Assembly (NCBI GenBank): GCA_032622095.1
Contig: CP136068.1
Span: forward strand, 151,369,151-151,433,150
Length of the DNA stretch: 64,000 bases
Direction: 5' to 3'
From: Siphonodentalium dalli
Taxonomy: Eukaryota > Mollusca > Scaphopoda > Gadilida > Siphonodentaliidae
The notes beneath the pieces were generated by a model. The model saw nothing but the letters and a program-made list of their open reading frames with translations, was not told the origin of the DNA and ran no database searches. The translations under genes were made by a program, and so were the position numbers. Positions 25,012 to 35,360 of the stretch are shown here, one piece after another (positions within the stretch are counted from its first letter, which is position 1; each line of letters begins with the position of its first letter).

Positions 25012-26100
25012 TTATTACCCCTTTTAAAAAAAAAGGGGGGGGTATACTGTTTTGCACCCTGTCCGTCCGTCTGTCCGTGCGTCTGTACATTCGTCCGATG
25101 TCTGTTCATGTCATAACTTGAACAGTAGTGCTCGGATCTCAATGAAATTATGTATGGATGTTCACTACTATGAGGACATTAAATAGAGTGTCCCATCGTT
25201 TTGTTTTGATTTTCCATTCTAGAGTTATTCATCTTTGTTTATCTGGAAATGTTGGCTTTTTGGACCGTCTGGTGTCTGTTCATGTCGTAACTTCAACAGT
25301 TGTGCTGGGATCTCAATGAAATTTGGTATGGATGTTCACAACTAATTAAATAGAGGGTTCCATCGTTTTGTTCGGATTTTCCATTCTAGAGTTATTCATC
25401 TTTGTTTATCTGGAAATGTTGGCTGTTTGGTCTGTCTGATGTCTGTTCATGTCATAATTTGAACAGTAGTGCTCGGATCTCAATGAAATTTTGTATGGAT
25501 GTTCACTACTATGAGGGCATTCAATAGAGGGTTACATTGTTCTGCTCCACTTTTCCATTCTAGAGTTATTCATCTTTGTTTATCTGGAAATGTTGGCTGT
25601 TTGGTCCATCTGATGTCTGTTCAGGTCATAACTTGAACAATAATGCTCGGATCTAATGAAATTTTGTATGGATGTTCACTACTATGAGGGCATTCAATAG
25701 AGGGTTCCATTGTTCTGTTCCGCTTTTCCATTCTAGAGTTATTCATCTTTGTTTATCTGGAAATGTTGGCTGTTTGGTCCATCTGATGTCTGTTCAGGTC
25801 ATAACTTGAACAATAATGCTCGGATCTAATGAAATTTTGTATGGATGTTCACTACTATGAGGGCATTCAATAGAGGGTTCCATTTTTCTGTTCCGCTTTT
25901 CCATTCTAGAGTTATTCATCTTTGTTTATCTGGAAATGTTGGCTGTTTGGTCCATCTGATGTCTGTTCAGGTCATAACTTGAACAATAATGCTTGGATCT
26001 AATGAAATTTTGTATGGATGTTCACCACTATGAGGACATTTAATGGCACACTAGGCGGTATGCCACAAGGGGGTATGCACCGGACGACAGTCCATCTCTT
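25012..26100. repeat. Insertion of ~177-bp tandem repeats inside the LINE
   Basis: About five to six units share 'tctgttcatgtcataacttg', 'aacagtagtgctcggatc', 'atggatgttcactactatg' and 'ttccattctagagttattc'; starts near 25090, 25266, 25441, 25616, 25794 and 25969 give a period near 177 bp. It begins with an A/G-rich tract (aaaaaaaaaggggggg) and 'gtccgtccgtctgtccg'. It splits the LINE between NIIEQ and NKLDKL. Confidence 0.75.
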
Positions 26101-26699
26101 GTTCAATAATGTTTTGGGAGCGCATTCCCAGACAATATATCCATAATCAAATAAAGGGAGTATATAGCATTTATATAAACATCTATAACATTTTCCTATT
26201 TAATTTAAACTTAAATTTTCTCAGTATTGATATTCTAGTACTCACTTGAGTTTGTATAGAATTGATTTGGGTATCGCAATCAATATTTTGTTGAACAGAT
26301 ATGCCAAGATGTTTATGCAAATTAATAAATTCTATTTGGGATGCATCAAAAGTGATATCAATTCTATTATTAATATTGGTAGTTACAGAGGAATAGTTAA
26401 AGTATATTGCTTTGGTTTTTGATGGGTTCATTGTTCATTGTTCATTTCTCTGTCCAATTTTTTATTTTTTATTAATCGTGCTGCATGTAGGCCTGATCGG
26501 TTTGCTTAGTTGCACATGATGTGATGCAAGTATCATCAGCGTAAATTCATGTGACAGAGTTTATACTGTCTTCAATATCATTTATGTAAGCGAGAAACAA
26601 GAATGGTCCTAATACTGATCCTTGAGGCACACCATTCAACACTGTCTTGAAAGAAGAAAATTTGGTTCCAACTAGAACACGTTGTTTTCTGTCCCTTAA

Positions 26700-27045
26700 C
26701 CCTTTACCCAACAGAAGGGCCCTGTGCCAATGCATTCTCTTATATATGCGAGTCGACCATAGGTCGCCTCGCATATATAAGAGAATGCATTGGCTTAACA
26801 CATTAAAAATTATAAAATTGTTAAAGAATGTAAGAAAAATGGTAAAAAGTGTTAAAAAAAGATGGTCGACTCGCATATATAAGAGAATGCATTGGCACAG
26901 GGCATAACTGTAACTATCACAATGTGGTCAAGGAGCCGGTTCCAATGATATCCATATTTGTATGGTTCTATTGAGACAGACCGAAGATATTTTAGGCTGT
27001 TGAAGCTTTATTTGGCCGGTTTTGGCCGTTTTGTTGGGTAAAGGG
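26700..27045 (+). mobile_element. piggyBac-like MITE copy 2, second hairpin truncated
   Basis: TTAA flanks at 26696-26699 and 27046-27049; ends CCCTTTACCCAACA and TGTTGGGTAAAGGG. Same orientation as copy 1. The first hairpin is complete. The left half of the second is deleted ('aaaaaagatggtcgactcg'). It interrupts the LINE just upstream of its DRKQRV segment. Confidence 0.88.
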
Positions 27046-27349
27046 TTAAAGAATCGGATAACCAAATCAAGCGCTTTCAAGAGACTATGTACCTCTCCAG
27101 TTTCTTAATAAGACCTCTGCGCCAAACTCTTCCAAATGCTTTAGATAAGTCACACAAAAAATGCTCATGTATATAGTGTTTTATTAAGAGATTGGCACAG
27201 GGAATTATATATATAGTTCAACTAGTTGGAAGGTTGTGGCGTGCCCAGGTAAATATCCTGATTGCATCTTATATATCATGTTATTATCATCAAAGTGTTT
27301 TATAAGTTTTTGATGTATCAATTTTGCTAGCAGAGAAATGGGTCTTTAA

Positions 27350-27731
27350 CCCTTTACCCAACAAACCGGCCAAAACCGGCCAAATAAAGCTTCAACAGCC
27401 TAAAATATCTTGGGTCTGTCTCAATAAAACCATACAAATATGGATATCATTGGAACCGGCTCATTGACCACATTGTGATGGTTATAGTTATGCCCTGTGC
27501 CAATGCATTCTCTTATATATGCGAGTCGACCATTGGTCGCCTCGCATATATAAGAGAATGCATTGGCCTAAAAAAAATCTTTTTTTACCATTTTTTCTTA
27601 CATTCTTTAACAATTTTATAATTTTTAATGTGTTAAGCCAATGCATTCTCTTATATATGCGAGGCGACCTATGGTCGACTAGCATATATAAGAGAATGCA
27701 TTGGCACAGGGCCCTTCTGTTGGGTAAAGAG
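27350..27731 (-). mobile_element. piggyBac-like MITE copy 3
   Basis: TTAA flanks at 27346-27349 and 27732-27735. Orientation is opposite to copies 1 and 2. It has both hairpins, and its right end has one change (GGGTAAAGAG). It interrupts the LINE immediately before its RPISLL motif. Confidence 0.88.
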
Positions 27732-28104
27732 TTAATATCCTTCATCAGATCGATCATTTTTCTTAAAAATTGGGATTACATTAGCCATTTTCCATTTTTG
27801 AGGAAAAGTGCCATGTTGCATGGAGTGACAGATTAAATAATAATTCTAATGGGATTGCAACAGCGTCCACAGTACCTTTGAGCATTTTAGCACTGATTCC
27901 ATCATGACTATGGGTTCCTTAATTATTTCTTCTATATTTACTTTTACTTCAGAGAGGGACATGGAACATTTATCTGGAAAATCAGGACATGTTTGTTTGT
28001 GCCTTGCACAATCCCATTGTTTATAAAGGTTTTATTTAGTAGTGAAGCTTTTTCAAAATCATTGAAAATCAAATCATCTTCATGTATTGGTTACTTTTCC
28101 ATTA

Positions 28105-29310
28105 TTATACCACCCGCAACGAAGTTAGGGGGGGTATACTGGAGTCAGCTGTTCCGTCCGTCGTCCGTCCGCCGTCCGCCGTCCATCCGTCCGAGTTTTT
28201 CTCAGTCATTTTTTTATCAATAATTTCTGTGAAACTTGGCACAGGCATCGACCATCATGGGGAACCTGTGCACCTGCGATTATGACGTGAATCAGAGTTT
28301 TCTACAAGTTTCTGGATATTATCCTCATGTGATTGTTTTGTACATTTTATTATGTTGTTCACTTAGTTTCTGCTTTTCTTATATTTAGTTTTATTGGTGT
28401 ATTTCGAACAATTTTCGATCAACAACATGGCTGCCGTCAGCCATCTTGGATTTTGCTCTTTGCTTGACTAAAACCTTTGGCCCACCCTACAGACCACATC
28501 CCTAGAGAGAGAGAAGAAGCAGTTTGTCTAGTGCCAGGTCACGGTGCTTTGGGTATATATATCTCTTTTCATTGTAATCCATCCGAGCAAGTCCTTATTT
28601 CTTACTCACCTACCCTCCCACCCATAATTTCTGCTTCAGTTTTGGGAGTGGATATCCTTTTTGCCCACAGCTGTGCTTAGTGTCTTTTTCAAGTCCAAGG
28701 GATAGACCAGAATCTCATGGGTGGCGCATTGGAATTGGTGGGACAAAAAAAGGGGGCTTCCCCAATAACAAGAATTAAGCTGAAGATCCAGAAAACCTGT
28801 CTTAATTATACCCCCCGCAACGAAGTTAGGGGGGGGTATACTGGAGTCAGCTTGTCCGTCTGTCGTCTGTCCGTCCATCGTCTGTCGTCCGTCCGTGGAC
28901 ACAAATTTGTCCGGAGTTTTTATCAGTCGTTTTTTGATCAATTGTCTTGAAACTTGACATAGACATCAACCACCATGGGAACCTGTGCACCTGCGATTAT
29001 GACGTCTGTCGGACTTTTTTCCGTGGAGTTATCCCCCCTTTTTCGACTTAGAAATTTTTTGCAACATGTATACTTTTGTCCGAGCTTTTATTCCTACATT
29101 TTTCGGTCCATTTTTTTAAAACGTAGCACAGATATTTAGTACCATGGGAACTTGTGCACCTGCGATTATGACGTCTGTCCGACATTTTTTGGTGGAGTTA
29201 TTCCCCTTTTTCGACTTAGAAATTTTTCGCAACATACATAATTTTGTCCAAGCTTTTATTCCTACATTTTTCGGTCAATAGATTTAAGATTAGGGTTATG
29301 GTTGTACACC
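28105..29310. repeat. Two copies of a 'gcaacgaagttaggggg' repeat with internal ~120-bp units
   Basis: The start 'acccgcaacgaagttagg' plus 'ggtatactggagtcagc' and a run of 'gtccgtc' occurs at about 28110 and again at about 28813. The second copy continues with units containing 'ctgcgattatgacgtctgtc' and 'ttttcgacttagaaattttt' (about 28995 and 29160). A TTGAGC-family fragment ('gccatcttggattttgctctttg') lies between them near 28440. Non-coding. Confidence 0.65.
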
Positions 29311-29928
29311 TGCAATTGGAACTGTTATTTTATTATTTTAACTAAATGTTTACTGACATGTGAAACATCTTAGTATTTTAAAAACGGGGGTATCCGTAGT
29401 CCCATTGGGACAGTCACACCTCTAATTGTTACTAATAACAACCTGGTGGGATAAATATATTTCAATCTTTCCCATTTTGATGTTAGGTTGACCAGTTGTT
29501 ATTGTTTGTCAACCGCTGAAAATATGTCATTTGTTTCAGTTGGGTACCCTATGAAACAGTAAAAATCCTGTTTTGACTTGGCCCTCTGAATTCGAAAAAT
29601 AGAGTGGTTTCCGATAAGAAAGTGATTGTCGCCCAAATTCCCCAGATGTGCGATGGTCACCCCCCAGCATGAACCTCCTGGACTATTTTTGTTTTGAATA
29701 GTAAGTTGAATATTGACTAAGGATATGTTGTAAAATGTGGTGACAACAGACGGCAACTTTAACTATATTTACTCTAATACACGTACTTACATATACATGA
29801 ATGTTCACTCTGATCATTAATATATCACAACTACTGTAATATACATGTAGCCAGAACTGCATTTTATGGCAATACATAGTCCAAACAGCCAAGAGGTTAC
29901 ATATATGACATTTTATTATATCTTTCAG

Positions 29929-30340
29929 AAAAGAAGCATGGATCGTCAACGTTTCAAATATCATGCGTCATTTCTGGTTTGCATGGAAGCTGAGGATGAT
30001 AAAAAACTAGCTCGTCTCATAAAATCAAGATTGGAAGAAGAACGGTATGATTGTGGCAACCTCAGCAATATTTCTGATCATGACCTTGTGGATGCTCGAT
30101 TTGTTTTATTGTTCTTGTCAAAGAAATCACTTAAGGAAGAGAAATTCAACCTCCTGCGATATTTACTAGAAAGTGCTTCCAGCAAAGAAAAAGGTGTTAA
30201 TATTGTGCCAGTGCTTATAGATGTTGAAACATCAGATGTGCCACTATCTTTACAATGGCTCTACTGTGCAAAACATTCAACAGTGGGGACAAAAGAAGGG
30301 GACAAAACAACTGTTGACCAAATTTTGGAAATTCTAAAAG
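29929..30340 (+). CDS. STING: TIR domain exon
   Basis: A single 412-nt exon after the acceptor tatctttcag (phase 0), ending in phase 1 before the donor GTGAGA. It encodes about 137 residues forming a TIR domain: YHASFLVCMEAEDDKKLARLI (strand A and helix A), RYDCGN (strand B), ARFVLLFLSKKSL (strand C), NIVPVLIDV (strand D) and the closing LQWLYC region. TIR domains mediate signalling assembly, or in some families cleave NAD. Aligned by eye, the position of the NADase glutamate (the E in W-C-x-x-E) holds Arg in FNLLRYLL, so catalysis is doubtful and a scaffold role is more likely. It joins the next exon (GLAW helix of STING) in frame, matching the TIR-STING order known from oyster. A methionine at 29938 could instead start a separate TIR-STING gene. 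Confidence 0.8.
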
Positions 30341-30835
30341 GTGAGATTAAAACCTTTCTGGTATATATTGGAATGGTATATTATTCATCTGAAGGTACAT
30401 ATGCAGGATTTACAAGCAGAACACAGATAATACAATTGCAAAATAATTCCTATTCATTGTGGAATGTTCAGATAATAAGTTTAACAAACAGCCTATGATA
30501 GGCATGCGTCCGGGTGTCTTACTGCAGCCAATCTTCTATATAATTTTTTATTTGCAAGTTGTGACCACTTATTACTGCACTTATTCTATTTATAGAAAAG
30601 TTATAACTTGAACAAACATCAACTTATTCCATTCTTATTTAATATATGGATCTTTCATATATCCCAATCAAGTTCGAACACCAGATATGTCCATTATTTT
30701 CAGCTGACTTTATGGCTCTCAGAATTTTCTATTAATTTGATCAATTTTAAAGCTGTTGAGCAATAACTTTAACAAATGTCAACTGATTCTATTTGTATTT
30801 GGTATATGGTTCTTTCACAACAATATCTGGATTAA

Positions 30836-31227
30836 CCCTTTACCCAACAAACCGGCCAAAACCGGCCAAATAAAGCTTCAACAGCCTAAAATATCTTCGG
30901 TCTGTCTCAATAGAACCATACAAATATGGATATCATTGGAACCGGCTCCTTGACCACATTGTGATAGTTACAGTTATGCCCTGTGCCAATGCATTCTCTT
31001 ATATATGCGAGTCGACCATAGGTCGCCTCGCATATATAAGAGAATGCATTGGCCTAAAAAAAATCTTTTTTTAACACTTTTTACCATTTTTTCTTGCATT
31101 CTTTAACAATTTTATAATTTTTAATGTGTTAAGCCAATGCATTCTCTTATATATGCGAGGCGACCTATGGTCGACTCGCATATATAAGAGAATGCATTGG
31201 CACAGGGCCGTTCTGTTGGATAAAGGG
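30836..31227 (-). mobile_element. piggyBac-like MITE copy 4, between TIR and STING exons
   Basis: TTAA at 30832-30835 and 31228-31231. Both hairpins are present, and the orientation is opposite to copies 1 and 2. It lies in the 1.6-kb intron between the TIR exon and the first helix of STING copy 2. Confidence 0.9.
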
Positions 31228-31943
31228 TTAAGTTCCAAAACCAGGTTTTTCCAATATTTTACTTGAATTATGGCTGTTAGTTTGTTTATTATATTGCCCT
31301 TTTTAGCGTCAAATTTGAGTTATTGCCATGAAAACACAAAACTGTTGACGGATTGATCAGTTTAGACTGCCCAAGTAATACGAGTCTAAACTGTCTGGAC
31401 ATAGATATCTGAAGTTCTGCGCACCAACGGAGGTTGTGATGTTGTGACGTCATGACATACATGTATTATCTTTTTTTATCACATAATTTGCCCATAAAAG
31501 CAGTTTCATAATTATCGATTAGAGACACGTTTAATATCAGCGCGTGCGATGACGTCACATCGTTCTTCAAATGACTTGCGATCGCTGCAGCTTTTTATCG
31601 TTGTTTTCGATGGATATTTCGCATTGCTTCTCGTTTATTTGATCATGTGATAAAAAGTATCCTCTATCTAAGAAGCGCTATTTACTTTCAATATTTCAAA
31701 GCAATTTTACAAACTTGGCAATGTGTTTGCTTCAGTTTGGAGGGGACAGGCTATGGACTATATGGGGTGGGAGGCATTGGAGTGTACAGTTGAAAATTTC
31801 AAGGTATTTTGTGCTGTCATATTTGTATCAGCAGAATAATATCACAATGACTATTTTGCCATTGGACTAGCTGTTTGTTTCATAAGACATTTTCAGATTG
31901 GGCTAGATTGTACGTAAACTGTTTTAACATTATTTATTATCAG

Positions 31944-32042
31944 GTCCAGATTATGAAATCAAATCATCACTCCCTGCTGGAAATGTGTACATAGGACTCG
32001 CCTGGGGCTACTTGACAGGCTACCTTAGTTTTGTTATACTTG
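31944..32042 (+). CDS. STING: STING domain copy 2, first helix exon
   Basis: A 99-nt exon entering in phase 1 (acceptor tttattatcag) and leaving in phase 1 (strong donor GTAAGT). It encodes GPDYEIKSSLPAGNVYIG and then LAWGYLTGYLSFVIL, the signature first helix of the STING ligand-binding domain (human NVAHGLAWSYYIGYLRLIL). The tyrosine equivalent to human Y167, which stacks on the nucleotide, is kept (GY, codons 32018-32023); S162 is replaced by Gly. No transmembrane helices precede it, because the TIR exon splices directly onto it, so this copy lacks the four-helix membrane domain of vertebrate STING. Confidence 0.88.
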
Positions 32043-35030
32043 GTAAGTAGAATTAGTTCCTTGAGACCTATGTGGCCAGCATGCATTACAAGTGGCATAT
32101 TACGTCATGTTTTCTATGTTGTCATCAAAACATAATGTTGATTGTCATTATTATATGTCATACTACGGATATTGTGTTCTGTTTGTATTATTGTGATAAT
32201 GCTCTGACCATGTAGGACTATTGTATGACATGACAAAGCCCTGACACAAGTACTCTAGAGTATGCTCCTCCGGGAAAATGTTGAAAAATGGGTGCACTTC
32301 GGGTTGTTTTGGCAATCAACATAGGAGGCAAACTAGAGATGACAGTGTTATAATACTTTTATATCGTCGGTTTGCTTCAAAGAAGTCGTAAAACTGTTCA
32401 AATCGGTTTTTGACGCGAAAAATTTGTATTGCATATTCGTAATCTACGTGGCCGATTACCCCCTAAAATTCTTATCCCTGTTCTAATCCAATCAGCAATG
32501 AGCTTTTAGGCCATGTGATGGAAATTGTTATCCATGGTTGGACAAATTTCTTAATTCAGAAATGTCGTATAAAGTATACGACATTTTTGAAGTAAAACAT
32601 GTCACCATAACGTCAGTTACATTGTTTTCAGAACGTCGTATAAAACTGAAGATCGGAGGCCGCAATAATATTAGAATATAATCTTGTTTCTTTTGGCATC
32701 TTGAATTTATTTTATCCAGACAAAGACCACAGAAGTAACTTATTGTGAGTATAACGATGTTATTATGAATTTAATCCCTATACATGCATGTATAATTATA
32801 TAATGCAATTGTGAACACCTGTTTTAGAGGTCCACTCTCACAAATGCATACATCTGCCCATTAATCTGTCGTTCGTCCCTCCAACCTCTCCCTGTTAACT
32901 CAGCCAAAGGCTATCCATTATCCTATGTTTCTTGCGCGTCCCGTTCTGGAGTCAATGTACTTACAGCCAATTAAGCTCATAGCTCAACATCGAATATGTT
33001 AGCATAACATTATGATGAGGGTTCCAGCATACTATATACTAATTATTTCGAATTTATCATCAGCATCAGCGACTTTTCATGTATACTTATCTCGTTATTC
33101 CAAACAATGGATGCATATACTGTCAGTAAAGTCAAGTTCCTTAATGACCATAAATGTCACAAATTAGATTATTTCCTAACGTCTGTTTACACGGTATCAC
33201 TTGGTTTTCCATGTCTTGTGAACTGAATTTCTGCTCTGGGGAACAAATTTCCTACCAACAACCTAACTGCCTGCCCCTTATGTTGGAACCAAACATGGTC
33301 ATTTGCTCATAATTGTCATCCAAAAATTTCGGAGGACTATTGTAATCAGCTGCATCCGTCCGTCCATCCGTCTGTCCGTGTAGCCTTCCCGGTGCACTCC
33401 TTGTTCAGACGTTAAATCCAGTTCAAATTATCCGATCGAAATAAAAGTTGGTATGCAGTACCGGTGTAACACGTCATCTCCCCCCCCAGGATATCTCCCC
33501 CCCCCCGGGGGGGAGTTATCCCAGGATACATTTTTCTGGCCATTTCAGGAACAAACGATCAAATGCGTGAAAAAAAAACATGTGTCATTTTTTTCTTCAA
33601 ATAAATTTTAATCTCAAAAAACATTTTTATGGCCATTTCAGGACCAAACGATATCAAATGAGTGAAATTATTTTTTAGTCGTACATTGGGGGGGGGGGGG
33701 GGGATATCCAGGGTTGGGGGAAGATGTTCAGGGGGGAGATATCCTGTTACACCAGTAAAACCATCAAATTATTGAGGTCATGTTCAACTTTTGACAGAGT
33801 TATGTCCATTTTTGACCTAGAAATCATTGTTTTTTGTTGTCCTGATGGTAACTTGAGCAATATTCAACAAAATAGTGTGTGCCATGTAGTGATGGAGCCA
33901 TACAATATAATGTAAACTGTTTACTTGGGGAATTGGTTAGCATATAATGTTTCTTTTCCGATGGTTTCATTATACATGTACCTTTATGTTGACGACATCG
34001 TTTACACATTACCTTCGCATTACACAGTCAGTGTGTGGCGGACATACATTAATTATTAACAGCACAAATCAATTCAGAAATCTTTCCCGATGTTGGAACA
34101 TGCATATAAATGCATGCCTGAAAACACCCATTCTTTATACAAATATATTTCACCTCACACAGAAATGGTGCCTTCTAGTTAGTCGAGAGTTGAGGCCTAT
34201 ATAGTACAGTGTTGTGCTAAATGTAGTACACTACTATACTTGTATAGTATCATGCTAAATTTAGCACACTATATTAAACCAACTTGCATGCAAAAATCAA
34301 TGAACAGAGGCAACAAAAAACATATATACATAAATGTGTCCACAAATTTACTGAGGCGTGTCCAAATGCAATTAAAGCATTACTGTGGACAGTTTTTTGA
34401 CACAGTAATGACGCCAACTTAAGAAGTGACAACATTTTGTTGAACACCGGTACACCTAGTACAGTTTAGGGTTTTCGTGCAGGTAAACCAATTCCTAAAT
34501 ACTGCATGTTTCATTTTTATGAACTAGATTTCAACACACTGGTGCGATCACTATGTCTTTCTTAAACTGTTTATCACTATACCTAGATAATCATATTTGT
34601 TCTCGGTATAAAGATTACATTGATTTGTACTTGATTTCTATTAATGTCTTGTGAAGGGAAATTGAACAGTCCAGCAGTTGGTGTTGGTGGAATTCGGTTA
34701 TGTGGTACGCATGCTACAAGTTTGAACTGTTTGGTGAAAGAGCATTTTTGTTGTTGACTATACGGGAATAGTTCCCAGTGGGTGGACATAGTTCGCGTCA
34801 TGAACTATACCAACCCCACTCGGCACTATGATACCCGCGCAGTCCACTTCAATCCATGATCTATTTATCAAGTAAATATGCCATACACAAATTGTGTATG
34901 TTCGGGTAGACTTGTCCGATTAAAGTAATGTATTCGTATTCAGCATATATTATATAGTTCGCTATAGAATTCTACGCTATCCACTTCCTTTAATTTGTTA
35001 TCATCGATTATATATTCACACATTTCATTT
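32043..35030. other. Intron with scattered low-complexity DNA, no gene
   Basis: It contains a 'gtccgtccatccgtctg' repeat fragment near 33357, poly-C and poly-G tracts at 33480-33510 and 33687-33702, a 12-bp-arm palindrome around AAATGTCGTATA (32560-32588), and an imperfect inverted repeat at about 34211-34270 ('gtgctaaatgta..' / '..tttagcaca'). No coding sequence is recognised. Confidence 0.45.
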
Positions 35031-35360
35031 TCTTGTAGGATCTGCAGCTAATGGGTATGGCATGGAATGACAGGCCGTCCAAGTGGCAAAGATCAGAAGA
35101 AGATATTCGCTTCTCCCAATCCAATACAATTTATGCTACATTAGCTTGACATGAACGATGTGACTTTTTGAAAAGACAGTTTCAGTTTATTGAAAATGTT
35201 TATTATGTACTGTTTCCAAAAACAAGACCGCACTACATGGTGATAGACAGCACTGCTAAGGGAGAAGATATATCGATTGAATTTAAATTCCATCCCGGGT
35301 GCATAAACTGTTGTTGATGTAAAATGTTATCCCGAGGAAGAGAACTTAGCATTATCCAAA

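Larger units (their letters stand above)
23965..28100 (-). pseudogene. Decayed LINE (non-LTR retrotransposon) reverse transcriptase, broken by four insertions
   Basis: Reading the minus strand from high to low coordinates gives fragments of one reverse transcriptase in the correct order. About 27830: KWKMANVIPIFKKNDRSD. About 27330: RPISLLAKLIHQKLI then QSGYLPGHATTFQL. About 27130: KAFGRVWRRGLIKKL. About 26660: GVPQGSVLGPFLFLAYINDI. About 26535: the catalytic YADDT. 26183-26431: MNPSKTKAIYF...HKHLGI. About 25000: KLDKLQIEAARIVTG. 24150-24050: a C-terminal CTCDP...YHFFFECPHY segment. Stops and frameshifts break it, and the first catalytic aspartate region reads AFGRV rather than AFDRV. Four later insertions interrupt it: 24433-24872, about 25012-26100, 26700-27045 and 27350-27731. 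The clade cannot be assigned by eye. It lies antisense in the intron before the TIR exon. Confidence 0.88.

Noticed and set aside
26647-26907. Open frames with a repeated CILLYMR...RIYKRMHW peptide (also at 14.8, 27.5 and 38.1 kb)
   Set aside because: They are translations of the MITE hairpins, on both strands, at every copy; the sequence is palindromic rather than coding.
35039-35072. An alternative last exon giving a short TIR protein (acceptor tcttgtag then a 10-codon tail to a stop)
   Set aside because: Frame-compatible with 32042, but there is no conserved peptide and no polyadenylation evidence, and the proper STING exon A exists at 44992.
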